33,853 nt of DNA. It comes from Gammaproteobacteria bacterium (GTDB taxonomy: Bacteria > Pseudomonadota > Gammaproteobacteria > Steroidobacterales > Steroidobacteraceae). Within the stretch, counting starts at the first letter, position 1, and every line of letters starts with the position of its first letter. Position numbers and translations under genes: made by a program. Below the pieces are notes generated by a model. The model did not search any database and had not been told where the DNA came from. It was given only the letters and a program-made list of their open reading frames with translations. Positions 8,001 through 18,770 of the stretch are shown piece by piece. The stretch covers positions 1 to 33,853 of the forward strand of contig JAURLT010000044.1 of assembly GCA_030831085.1 (NCBI GenBank), in the 5' to 3' direction.

Positions 8001-8792
8001 ATGAAAGTGGGATTCATTGGCCTCGGCACCATGGGTCAGCCCATGGCGCGCCGGGTCGCCCGGGCTGGGCACGAGGTGATTGCCTGGAACCGGACTCGTG
8101 CCCGCGCCGAGGCCCTGGCCGCCGACATGGTGGTGGCGGTGGGCAGTGCCGCAGAGGCCAGCCAGTGCGAAGTGCTGGTCTCCATGCTCAGCGACGACGA
8201 ATCCATCGAAGCCATCCTGTGGGAGAACGGGCGGCTGGTCTCGGCAGGCGTACCGGGACTGGTCCACGTCTGCATGGCTTCGATCAGTGACCGTCTCGCC
8301 CGCAGGCTGGCCAGCGAGCACGCGGCACTGGGGCAGGGTTACCTGTCTGCACCGGTCTTCGGTCCACCGGAGTCGGCCCAATCGGGCCGACTGCTGATCG
8401 CCGCTGCCGGCGCCCGACCACACTTCGAACGGGTACGCCCCCTGCTGGAAGCCATGGGCCGGGCTGTGTATTTGTCGGAGGCTGCGCCTGCAGCCAACGT
8501 GGCCAAGTCAGCCGGCAGTTTTCTCATGGCCTCGGTTGTGGAAAGCCTGCGCGACGCGACGGCGCTGGTGAACGCGGCGGGCGTCGACCCTCGCGAGTTC
8601 ACTGGTATCGTCACCCAAGCCTTGTTCCCAACCCCGGTCTACCAGTACCTCGGGGGCATGCTGGCGAATCGCGAGGCCCTGCATGGCGCACGGGTACCGA
8701 ACCCCTTCCTGAAGGCGGCCGAGCAGTGCAGCGCGAGTGCCGCCGAACTGGGCGTGGCGGTGCCCATGATCGACCACGTCAGCCGGCGCTGA
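8001..8792 (+). CDS. Beta-hydroxyacid dehydrogenase-family NAD(P) oxidoreductase
   Basis: A 263-residue cytoplasmic oxidoreductase related to 3-hydroxyisobutyrate dehydrogenase. The Rossmann fold starts at residue 1 with [13 protein letters not shown]. The basic residues in WNRTRARAE just after the second strand suggest NADP(H) preference. The substrate loop reads [15 protein letters not shown] (about 117-131), not the classical APVSGG form. The catalytic Lys is kept (Lys169), but the following Asn-Asn of the KxxNN motif is replaced by Gly-Ser (KSAGS). It should therefore not be called 3-hydroxyisobutyrate dehydrogenase without testing. The start ATG has GAGG about 8 nt upstream, overlapping the SYLF stop. 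The 3' end overlaps the convergent msrA by 14 nt. The protein is somewhat short for the family (about 290). Confidence 0.85.
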   Translation: MKVGFIGLGTMGQPMARRVARAGHEVIAWNRTRARAEALAADMVVAVGSAAEASQCEVLVSMLSDDESIEAILWENGRLVSAGVPGLVHVCMASISDRLARRLASEHAALGQGYLSAPVFGPPESAQSGRLLIAAAGARPHFERVRPLLEAMGRAVYLSEAAPAANVAKSAGSFLMASVVESLRDATALVNAAGVDPREFTGIVTQALFPTPVYQYLGGMLANREALHGARVPNPFLKAAEQCSASAAELGVAVPMIDHVSRR

Positions 8793-9429
8793 ACTCCAGC
8801 CCCAGGCCCACCGGGCAACTCACGCCGGTACCGCCCAGTCCGCAGTAGCCACCGGGGTTCTTGCCCAGGTACTGCTGATGATAGTCCTCGGCGTAGTAAA
8901 ACGGCGGGGCCGAGCCCACCTCGGTCGTGATGGTTCCACGCCCGGCCTCGCGCAAGGCGCGTTGATAGGCACTGCGAGAGGCTTCGGCAGCCTGCAACTG
9001 GCCCTGATCCTGGCAGTAGATCACCGAGCGGTACTGGGTGCCGATGTCGTTGCCCTGCCGCATCCCCTGCGTCGGGTCGTGAGATTCCCAGAAGACCTTG
9101 AGGAGCGCCGGGTAGGTGATCCGGGTCGGATCGAAGACCACCAGCACCACTTCGGCATGCCCGGTCAAACCCGAGCACACCTCCTCGTAGGTCGGGTTGG
9201 GCGTATAGCCCCCGGCATATCCCACCGCAGTGGAGAGCACGCCGGGCTGCTGCCAGAAGCGCCGTTCTGCTCCCCAGAAGCAACCAAGGCCAAACACCGC
9301 CAATTGGGCCCCGACCGGAAAGGGCGGCTTGAGGGATGCCCCGTTCACAAAATGCCGATCGGTGAGCGGCATCGCCTCGCTGCGCCCGGGCAGGGTGGCG
9401 GCGGGATCCGGAAGCTGGGTCATGCGCAT
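8779..9429 (-). CDS. msrA: Peptide methionine-S-sulfoxide reductase
   Basis: MsrA reduces methionine-S-sulfoxide in proteins or free methionine, using thioredoxin. The product is 216 residues. The catalytic motif [13 protein letters not shown] has its Cys at residue 50. [27 protein letters not shown], the [21 protein letters not shown] core and [11 protein letters not shown] follow in the usual order. The C-terminal [14 protein letters not shown] carries the two resolving cysteines. The ATG at 9427-9429 was chosen because GAGGAG lies about 8 nt upstream; longer in-frame starts have no support. No signal peptide is present, so it is cytosolic. It follows the patatin gene on the same strand with a 37-nt gap. 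Confidence 0.96.
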   Translation of the reverse strand: MRMTQLPDPAATLPGRSEAMPLTDRHFVNGASLKPPFPVGAQLAVFGLGCFWGAERRFWQQPGVLSTAVGYAGGYTPNPTYEEVCSGLTGHAEVVLVVFDPTRITYPALLKVFWESHDPTQGMRQGNDIGTQYRSVIYCQDQGQLQAAEASRSAYQRALREAGRGTITTEVGSAPPFYYAEDYHQQYLGKNPGGYCGLGGTGVSCPVGLGLEFSAG

Positions 9430-9466
9430 CACAAAGCTCCTCGACGGATAAATTGCTGTGGCTGGC

Positions 9467-11671
9467 CTAGGGCGTCCGCAGGCCGCCAAGGTTCAGGTGC
9501 AACGAACTGCGGCCTGCCTCGTCGATCCCAATCGCCAGATAAAAAGGACCGAGCGGCGTATCGAGCCCCACAAAACCGGCCGCATTGACCAGCAGGTCTC
9601 CCACATCCACGTCACGCCGTCGATTCCAGGCGTTGCCCGCCTCGAGCGAGACGCCAAGGTAGGCCGGCAACTGGAGGAAGCCCGGACCGCCGCGCCCGAT
9701 CTGGCGGAAATAGAGCCCGCGCAGCATCAGATAGTTCCTGCCGGTCAAAGAATCCTGGGCCAGGCCGGACAGGTTGAACAGCCCGCCGAGGCGGAACAGG
9801 TCCTGGACACCGGAGGGGTCATCATCGGGCTGGATGCCTGCGCTAACCCAGCCCAGCAGCGCATTGCGACCCCGGCTCCCCGCCAGCATGGCATCCAGGG
9901 TTTGCCGGTTGAAGTCGCTGCCGTTGCCGAGGGCGTCCACCCCGCGCCACCAACCCAACGAGAGCGACTGTCCAGAGCGCGGGAAATAAGGGGAGTCGCG
10001 GGTATCCAGGTCGAGTTCCATGCCAAGCAGGCCCCGCTCGAAGCCCTGCCTGCGCGCCGAACCCTCCGGAACCTCGCCGGTACGGAGGATCGCGCTGCCG
10101 GTGGAGCGCAAAGCTGCCAGGCGCAGGTCTCCCAGTGCACCCAGCTCCCGACCCAGGGCAACGCCCGCCGCCGATTCGCGCAAGCGGTACTCCGCGACAC
10201 GGCGCCCCCCCAGCACCTGGTCGAAGCTGCTGCGATCGGTACCCGCGCGCGCGGCGACAAACCAGGCAGAGCCCGCGGCAAACGGCTGGTGCCATTCGGT
10301 GCCGATCACGGCGCGCTCGCCCATCTGCAGGTCGATGAGCAGTTCGCCGCCGGCAGGATTGAGCTGGGTGAACATCAGGCGCGTACCCGCGCTGTAGCTG
10401 CTGCCGCCCTCGAAGTCGTCCTGCAGTTCCAGCCCGAAGCGCAGGTAGTTGGGCCCCCAGGACTTGGGCCGCGCGGTGACCTCCAGCCCGATGGCCTCAT
10501 CTTCCTCGACCAGCCAGTAGTCGACGCCCTCATACAGGCCGGTCCCGTAGAGCCGACGGACGCCGGCCTCGACCGCAACCGGATCCAGCGGCTGACCCAC
10601 GAGGCCGCCCATGGCCCGCTTGATGCGGGCCGCGGCCAGCGGCTGGTAGTCCGCACCCCGCACAAAGGCGAGCCTCGGCATGACCGCCTCCCCCGCAGCA
10701 GGAGACGGTGCCGCCTGCTGCCGGGTCCAGCCCGCCAGCCTCTCGCCTTGTGCGTCGGTCGCCTCCCTGCCGCGCGCCACGAACTGACGGACCCGGGTGA
10801 AATCAAGCGAGGTCAGGGATCCAAGAGCCGGCTCGATCAGCAGGTCGGCTTCGGTAAGGGTCGCACGCTGCCGGTCGATGCCCTGCTGCAGGACCACCGC
10901 CAGCATCTGGTTGGTCACCGCCAGCGCCGAATCGAGCGATTCACGCGGCAAGGGCCGCGAGCCCACGTCGACCACGATCAGGCGATCCACGCCCATCGTT
11001 CGGGCTACGTCCACCGGCAGGTTGTTGACCAGGCCACCGTCGACCAACAAGCGCCCGTCGCGCTCGACCGGCGCAAACAAGCCCGGCGCCGACAGGCTGG
11101 CGCGCATGGCAGTGACCAGGTCGCCACCGTCCAGCACCACCTGCACCCCGGTCTCGATATCGGTGGCGATGGCCCGGTAAGGAATGGGCAGGTGATCGAA
11201 GTCGCCGTCCACGTCTCGCCCCAGGGTGGCACGCCTCAGCACCTGGGTGAGACGCTGACCCTGCAGCAGGCCGCGCGGCACGCTGAAGCCGTCGCCACCA
11301 AAGCCGACTGGCAAGCTGACCAGGAAATCTCGATCAAGCTGTTTCTGGCGCGGCACAAGGTCGCCCCGGGGCGGCGCGTCCCGGAAGGCCTGGCGCCAGT
11401 CCAGTCCCTCCACCAGGCGCTGGATCTCCTCGGCCGTCATGCCGGAGGCGTAGAGTCCGCCGATCACGGCCCCCATGCTGGTGCCCACGATGGCATCGAT
11501 CCGGACCCCAGCCCGTTCAAGCTCGAGCAGCACGCCAACGTGCGCCAGGCCGCGGGCCCCGCCTCCCGACAGGACCAGGCCGGTGCGCACGGTAGTTGCA
11601 TCCGACGAAGCAAACGCAAATGGGGCCAGCAAGCCGGCAAGCAATACTGGCAGCAGACGGCGGAGCAACAT
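9467..11671 (-). CDS. Patatin-like phospholipase with POTRA and outer-membrane barrel (PlpD type, type Vd)
   Basis: A 734-residue outer-membrane or secreted lipase. The signal peptide is [21 protein letters not shown]. The patatin domain follows directly. It has the oxyanion loop [10 protein letters not shown] (about 35-44), nucleophile Ser65 in GTSMG, and Asp211 in the [11 protein letters not shown] motif, giving a complete Ser-Asp dyad. Residues of about 340-400 ([23 protein letters not shown] onward) fit a single POTRA domain. The rest is a 16-strand, BamA/FhaC-like barrel with alternating aromatic strands, ending [11 protein letters not shown]. This order is that of Pseudomonas PlpD, which carries its lipase domain through the outer membrane. 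Whether the lipase is released cannot be seen. The gene diverges from the second TonB receptor across 74 nt and is followed by msrA. Confidence 0.93.
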   Translation of the reverse strand: MLLRRLLPVLLAGLLAPFAFASSDATTVRTGLVLSGGGARGLAHVGVLLELERAGVRIDAIVGTSMGAVIGGLYASGMTAEEIQRLVEGLDWRQAFRDAPPRGDLVPRQKQLDRDFLVSLPVGFGGDGFSVPRGLLQGQRLTQVLRRATLGRDVDGDFDHLPIPYRAIATDIETGVQVVLDGGDLVTAMRASLSAPGLFAPVERDGRLLVDGGLVNNLPVDVARTMGVDRLIVVDVGSRPLPRESLDSALAVTNQMLAVVLQQGIDRQRATLTEADLLIEPALGSLTSLDFTRVRQFVARGREATDAQGERLAGWTRQQAAPSPAAGEAVMPRLAFVRGADYQPLAAARIKRAMGGLVGQPLDPVAVEAGVRRLYGTGLYEGVDYWLVEEDEAIGLEVTARPKSWGPNYLRFGLELQDDFEGGSSYSAGTRLMFTQLNPAGGELLIDLQMGERAVIGTEWHQPFAAGSAWFVAARAGTDRSSFDQVLGGRRVAEYRLRESAAGVALGRELGALGDLRLAALRSTGSAILRTGEVPEGSARRQGFERGLLGMELDLDTRDSPYFPRSGQSLSLGWWRGVDALGNGSDFNRQTLDAMLAGSRGRNALLGWVSAGIQPDDDPSGVQDLFRLGGLFNLSGLAQDSLTGRNYLMLRGLYFRQIGRGGPGFLQLPAYLGVSLEAGNAWNRRRDVDVGDLLVNAAGFVGLDTPLGPFYLAIGIDEAGRSSLHLNLGGLRTP

Positions 11672-11709
11672 GCCATGAGCCTAGCACGCGGCGCCCGCGC
11701 ACCGGAGGC

Positions 11710-11738
11710 TGGAACGAGCCGGAGGGGTCACCCATAAT
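11710..11738 (+). promoter_or_regulatory. Possible promoter just before the second TonB receptor
   Basis: TGGAAC (11710-11715) and CATAAT (11733-11738) are 17 nt apart. The -10 box is good and the -35 box is weak. Transcription would begin at about 11745-11746, at the ATG itself, giving a leaderless message. The GGAGGGG at 11721-11727 is 18 nt from the ATG, too far for a normal ribosome-binding site. Confidence 0.35.
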
Positions 11739-11745
11739 CCAAGTC

Positions 11746-13848
11746 ATGCGCCACGTCCTGACCTGTACTCTCGGCCTCTTCCTGTGCTGGGCAGATGCCA
11801 CTTCAACCCTCGCCTGGGCTTCTTCATCAGAAAGCGTCGACCTGGAGGCAGTGACCGTCACGGCCCTGCGCCGGCCGCAGGCGCTGCTCACCCAGGCGGG
11901 CAGCATCGCGCGGATCGATGCCCGGGAAATCGGCGAACTCGCCGCCACCCATCACTCGGAACTGATGAACCGCATGCCGGGGGTGTTGATCCAGCGAGGC
12001 AGCGGCCAGGAATCGCTCACGGCCCTGCGCTCACCAGTGCTCACCGGCGCCGGCTCCTGCGGTGCGTTCCTGTTCCTGGAGGACGGCCTGCCGATGAGGC
12101 CGGTGGGCTTCTGCAACGTCAACGAACTGTTCGAGGTCAATTCCGAACAGGCCGCGGCGGTCGAGATCATCCGCGGTCCGGGCAGCGCACTCTATGGCTC
12201 CAACGCCGTGCATGGCATCGTCAACGTGATCAATCCCGCGCCCGCGGAACTGCCTCCGCTGGCGCTGGGCCTGGAGGTGGGCTCGGATGACTACTTCCGC
12301 GCCCGACTGGCCGCCAGCGCGCCTGTGGCGCTCGGGGAAGTGGGCCTGGTCATGCACGGCACCCATGATGGCGGCTGGCGCAACGACTCGGGCTTCGAGG
12401 AGGGCAAGCTGGCAGCTTCCTGGGCGTTCGACACGACGGGCGGCAGCTGGCTGCTGCGTCTCAACGCGACCCGCCTCGACCAGGAAACCGCCGGTTTCAT
12501 CCAGGGCCAGGACAGTTATCGGGATCCAGCCATCGCCCGCTCCAATGCCAATCCAGAGGCCTATCGGCAGGCGAGCAGCCTACGGGCCACGGCCACCTAT
12601 CAGCGCGAGCTTCGCGACGGAGACCAGCTAGACCTCCGGATCGCGCTGCGCAGCTCCCGCATGGACTTCCTGCAGCACTTCCTGCTGGGTAAACCACTGG
12701 AGGAAAACGGTCAGGACAGCCTGGCGGTGTTTGCATCCCGAAGTCGCGAACTCGACCGCCTGCGCCTGGTGGTGGGCGTGGATACGGAACTGGCCAACGG
12801 AACGCTGCGCCAATCGCAGGACGGCCCGACCACGGGCGGCCCGCCGGCGGCCAACGCCGCCCGGCCCGCCGGCCGTCACTACGACTACGTGGTCGACTCG
12901 CGACTGCTGGCCGCCTACGCGCAAGCGGAATGGGCGCTCAGCGACGCGGTAAACCTCACCGCCGGCCTGCGCTGGGAAGGCCTGGCCTACGATTACGACA
13001 ACCGCATGATCGACGGCAACACCGACGAGTTCGGTACGCCCTGCCCGGGCAGCGGCTGCCTGTATTCGCGACCTGCGGACCGCAGCGACAGCTTCTCGAA
13101 CCTTGGCCCGCGGCTGGGACTCAGCTGGCAGGTGTCCGAGACTACGGCCCTGTGGGCCGGCGCCTCGCGGGGCTATCGTCCACCAGAGGCCACGGAGCTG
13201 TATCGCCTGCAGCGCGGCCAGCAGGTCGCCGACCTCAACTCCGAGTTCATCGAGGGTCTCGAGGCAGGCATCCGTTACCGAGATGAGCGTCTGCGTCTGG
13301 AGTTGACTGCCTACCAGATGCGCAAGGACGACATCATCCTGCGCGATGCACAGGGCTTCAACATCACCGGCGGGCGCACCTCTCACGAGGGCATCGAATA
13401 CGGACTCGGCTGGTCGCCGGGCGAACGCTGGAGCCTGGCGGCCAGCGGCACCCTGGCCCGCCATCGCTATGAGTTCACGGGTGGTATCGAGCAGGGTGAG
13501 CAGGTCACCCGCGGCGATGACGTCGACACGGCGCCCCGGCAGCTGCACACGCTACGCCTCGGCTATGCCGGTAAAACCTTGCGAGGCGAGTTGGAATGGC
13601 TGGTCGTAGGCGACTACTGGACCAACGCGGCCAACACCAACCGCTACCCGGGACACGAGGTGGCCAACCTGCGCCTCCACTGGCAGCAAGTCGGCCCCTT
13701 CAGGCTGTCATTTAGGGTGACCAACCTGTTCGATCGCGCCTACGCCGACCGCGCTGATTTCGCCTTCGGCAACGCGCGTTACTTCCCGGGCCGGGGCCGG
13801 GCCGCCTTCCTCGAAATCGGCTGGCAAGCCGGGGAGTCCTCGCCATGA
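11746..13848 (+). CDS. TonB-dependent outer-membrane receptor coupled to a YdcZ-type membrane protein
   Basis: A 700-residue TonB-dependent receptor. The signal peptide ends near TSTLAWA/SSSES, and the TonB-box-like DLEAVTVTALRR (about 32-43) comes next. The plug carries ELMNRMPGVLIQRGSGQ, FLFLEDGLPM and RGPGSALYGSNAVHGIVNVI (about 143-162). The barrel includes a clear receptor signature, ASRGYRPPEATELYRLQRG, and a C-terminal domain (RVTNLFDRAYADRADF). Cys105 and Cys123 lie in the plug and another pair lies in a barrel loop (CPGSGC), suggesting disulfides. The start at 11746 was chosen for the signal peptide; longer readings run into the patatin gene. The stop overlaps the start of the YdcZ-type gene (ATGA, 13845-13848), so the two products are probably made together. 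The substrate is unknown; siderophore, vitamin or metal-complex uptake are all open. Confidence 0.92.
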   Translation: MRHVLTCTLGLFLCWADATSTLAWASSSESVDLEAVTVTALRRPQALLTQAGSIARIDAREIGELAATHHSELMNRMPGVLIQRGSGQESLTALRSPVLTGAGSCGAFLFLEDGLPMRPVGFCNVNELFEVNSEQAAAVEIIRGPGSALYGSNAVHGIVNVINPAPAELPPLALGLEVGSDDYFRARLAASAPVALGEVGLVMHGTHDGGWRNDSGFEEGKLAASWAFDTTGGSWLLRLNATRLDQETAGFIQGQDSYRDPAIARSNANPEAYRQASSLRATATYQRELRDGDQLDLRIALRSSRMDFLQHFLLGKPLEENGQDSLAVFASRSRELDRLRLVVGVDTELANGTLRQSQDGPTTGGPPAANAARPAGRHYDYVVDSRLLAAYAQAEWALSDAVNLTAGLRWEGLAYDYDNRMIDGNTDEFGTPCPGSGCLYSRPADRSDSFSNLGPRLGLSWQVSETTALWAGASRGYRPPEATELYRLQRGQQVADLNSEFIEGLEAGIRYRDERLRLELTAYQMRKDDIILRDAQGFNITGGRTSHEGIEYGLGWSPGERWSLAASGTLARHRYEFTGGIEQGEQVTRGDDVDTAPRQLHTLRLGYAGKTLRGELEWLVVGDYWTNAANTNRYPGHEVANLRLHWQQVGPFRLSFRVTNLFDRAYADRADFAFGNARYFPGRGRAAFLEIGWQAGESSP

Positions 13849-14288
13849 AGTCCACCGCCTTCCTGCTGACGGCCCTGATCGGTGTCGCGCTCGCGCTGCA
13901 AGTGGGTTTCAACGCCGTCGTGCGAACCTACGTCGGCAGCGCAGTCGGCGCAGCCCTGATCAACTTCATCATAGGCACCACGGTCCTGGCGCTCGCGCTT
14001 TTGGTGCTCCGCCTGCCCATTCCCAGCATGGGCCAGCTGGCCGCAATTCCCGGTTGGGCACTGCTGGCCGGGGTCGCCGGAGCTGCCTACGTGGCGGGGT
14101 CCGCCCTGTTCGGGCCGCTCATAGGCGGAGCCGCCTTCGTGGCCCTGATCATCGCGGGGCAAATGGTGGGGGCACTCGCCCTGGATCACTTCGGCGCGCT
14201 GGGTTTCCAGGCGCGGCCGGTGACGGCCCTCAGGCTCGCTGGCGCCGCGCTGGTGGTGATCGGCGTGGTGCTGCTTTCACGCGACTGA
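13845..14288 (+). CDS. YdcZ/DUF606-family membrane protein (DMT superfamily)
   Basis: A 147-residue integral inner-membrane protein with about five hydrophobic helices: residues of about 5-26, 32-55, 70-87, 90-112 and 126-145. The pattern [18 protein letters not shown] and the internal ALINFIIGT and [15 protein letters not shown] stretches are typical of the YdcZ/DUF606 family, half-sized relatives of drug/metabolite transporters. Such proteins probably work as dimers; their substrates are not established. The ATG is contained in the stop of the TonB receptor (ATGA), strong evidence of translational coupling. It could therefore move across the inner membrane what the receptor brings into the periplasm. 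The 3' end overlaps the convergent agmatine deiminase gene by 59 nt. Confidence 0.88.
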   Translation: MKSTAFLLTALIGVALALQVGFNAVVRTYVGSAVGAALINFIIGTTVLALALLVLRLPIPSMGQLAAIPGWALLAGVAGAAYVAGSALFGPLIGGAAFVALIIAGQMVGALALDHFGALGFQARPVTALRLAGAALVVIGVVLLSRD

Positions 14289-15378
14289 CCGCCGGCACCT
14301 GCTGCGTGATGCAGTGGATGTTGCCGCCGCCGAGCAGGATTTCCCGCGCCGGCACCGCGACGATCTCCCGCTCCGGAAAGATGCGCTTGAGGATCCTTCT
14401 CGCCTGGGCGTCACGGCCTGGATCAAGCAGCGGCATGATCACCCTGCGGTTCGGCAGGTAGAAATTGACGTAGCTGGCTGCCAACCGGTCACCGGCTCGG
14501 CGAGGGTGGGTACCGTGGCTCGTCTCAATGCCGGCCGCCTCAGCCTCGCCCAGATACAGGGGACCAGGCTGCGGCAGCTTGTGCACCTTCAGCGGTCGAC
14601 CGCGTGCGTCACGCGCGGCGCGCAACCTGGCCAGCGCATCCCGGCTGATCGCGTACTGCGGATCCTGCGGATCGTCGGTCCAGGTCAGCACCACCTCACC
14701 AGGACGAGCGAAACAGCATAAATTGTCGACGTGCCCGTCGGTCTCGTCGTTGTAGACGCCGGCGCCCAGCCAGATCACCCTGTCCACGCCGAGGTATTCA
14801 CTGAGCAGCTGCTCGATATCGGCCCTGCCCAGTTGCGGATTACGGTTGGGGTTGAGCAGGCATTCCTCGGTGGTCAGGGCAGTGCCCTGCCCATCCACGT
14901 GGATGGCGCCGCCCTCGAGGATGAACGGTGCACGATAACGCTCCGCCTGCTCGATCTCGAGGATCTTGCCTGCCACCTGCTCGTCCTTGTCCCAGGGGGC
15001 GTACAAGCCACCCTGCAGGCCACCCCAGGCATTGAACTGCCAGTCGACCCCGCGCCGACGGCCACGACCATCGATGACGAAAGTCGGCCCGGTGTCCCGA
15101 CACCAGGCATCGTCGGTCGACAGTTCCACGACGCGGACCTCGGCGGGTAGCAGGGCACGCGCCTCGGCATACTGCGCGGCGCCCACCCCCACGCTGACCA
15201 GCTCGACCGCGGCGATGGCCCGCGCCACCTCCACGAAGGCTGCCTGGGCCGGTACGGCCCGCTCGCGCCAGTTGTCCGGCCGCTGCGGCCACAGCATCCA
15301 GGTCCCTGAATGCCGGGCGAACTCCGCGGGCATGCGGAAGCCGTCGCGACGCGGGGTGGACTCCAGGGTCCTAGCCAC
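14230..15378 (-). CDS. aguA: Agmatine deiminase (agmatine iminohydrolase)
   Basis: AguA converts agmatine to N-carbamoylputrescine and ammonia in putrescine synthesis or agmatine use. The 382-residue protein starts [20 protein letters not shown], nearly as in Pseudomonas AguA. The guanidino-enzyme active site is visible: [10 protein letters not shown] (about 91-100), [16 protein letters not shown], His216 in DETDGHVDN, and nucleophile Cys356 in [11 protein letters not shown]. The start is a GTG (15376-15378). Its SD GAGGA (15385-15389) overlaps the fadA stop codon, so it is translationally coupled to fadA. The family normally ends just after CITQQ. Here about 20 extra residues ([17 protein letters not shown]) follow, encoded antisense to the YdcZ gene end. 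The amidohydrolase AguB, needed to finish the route, is not in the window. Confidence 0.95.
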   Translation of the reverse strand: MARTLESTPRRDGFRMPAEFARHSGTWMLWPQRPDNWRERAVPAQAAFVEVARAIAAVELVSVGVGAAQYAEARALLPAEVRVVELSTDDAWCRDTGPTFVIDGRGRRRGVDWQFNAWGGLQGGLYAPWDKDEQVAGKILEIEQAERYRAPFILEGGAIHVDGQGTALTTEECLLNPNRNPQLGRADIEQLLSEYLGVDRVIWLGAGVYNDETDGHVDNLCCFARPGEVVLTWTDDPQDPQYAISRDALARLRAARDARGRPLKVHKLPQPGPLYLGEAEAAGIETSHGTHPRRAGDRLAASYVNFYLPNRRVIMPLLDPGRDAQARRILKRIFPEREIVAVPAREILLGGGNIHCITQQVPAVSRVKAAPRRSPPARRQRA

Positions 15379-15384
15379 AGGATG

Positions 15385-15387
15385 TCC

Positions 15388-15389
<2 letters not shown>
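15385..15389 (-). promoter_or_regulatory. aguA: Shine-Dalgarno of aguA inside the fadA stop codon
   Basis: TGAGGA on the minus strand combines the fadA stop (15388-15390) with GAGGA. It stands 6 nt before the GTG at 15378 and supports this GTG as the start and coupling of aguA to fadA translation. Confidence 0.6.
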
Positions 15390-18727
<3,338 letters not shown>

Positions 18728-18770
18728 GCAAGGGCTCCTTGGGGGACATTTTGCGTGAACCGGAACACTA

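Noticed and set aside
9458-11737. A long open frame (759 codons) on the plus strand, opposite the patatin gene
   Set aside because: Its translation is low in recognisable motifs and rich in Arg/Gln/Pro/His, as expected from the complement of a GC-rich gene. The minus-strand patatin has full catalytic motifs.
18728-18770. A FadR/PsrA-like operator before fadB
   Set aside because: The 43-nt gap holds no convincing palindrome of the GAAAC-N4-GTTTC type.
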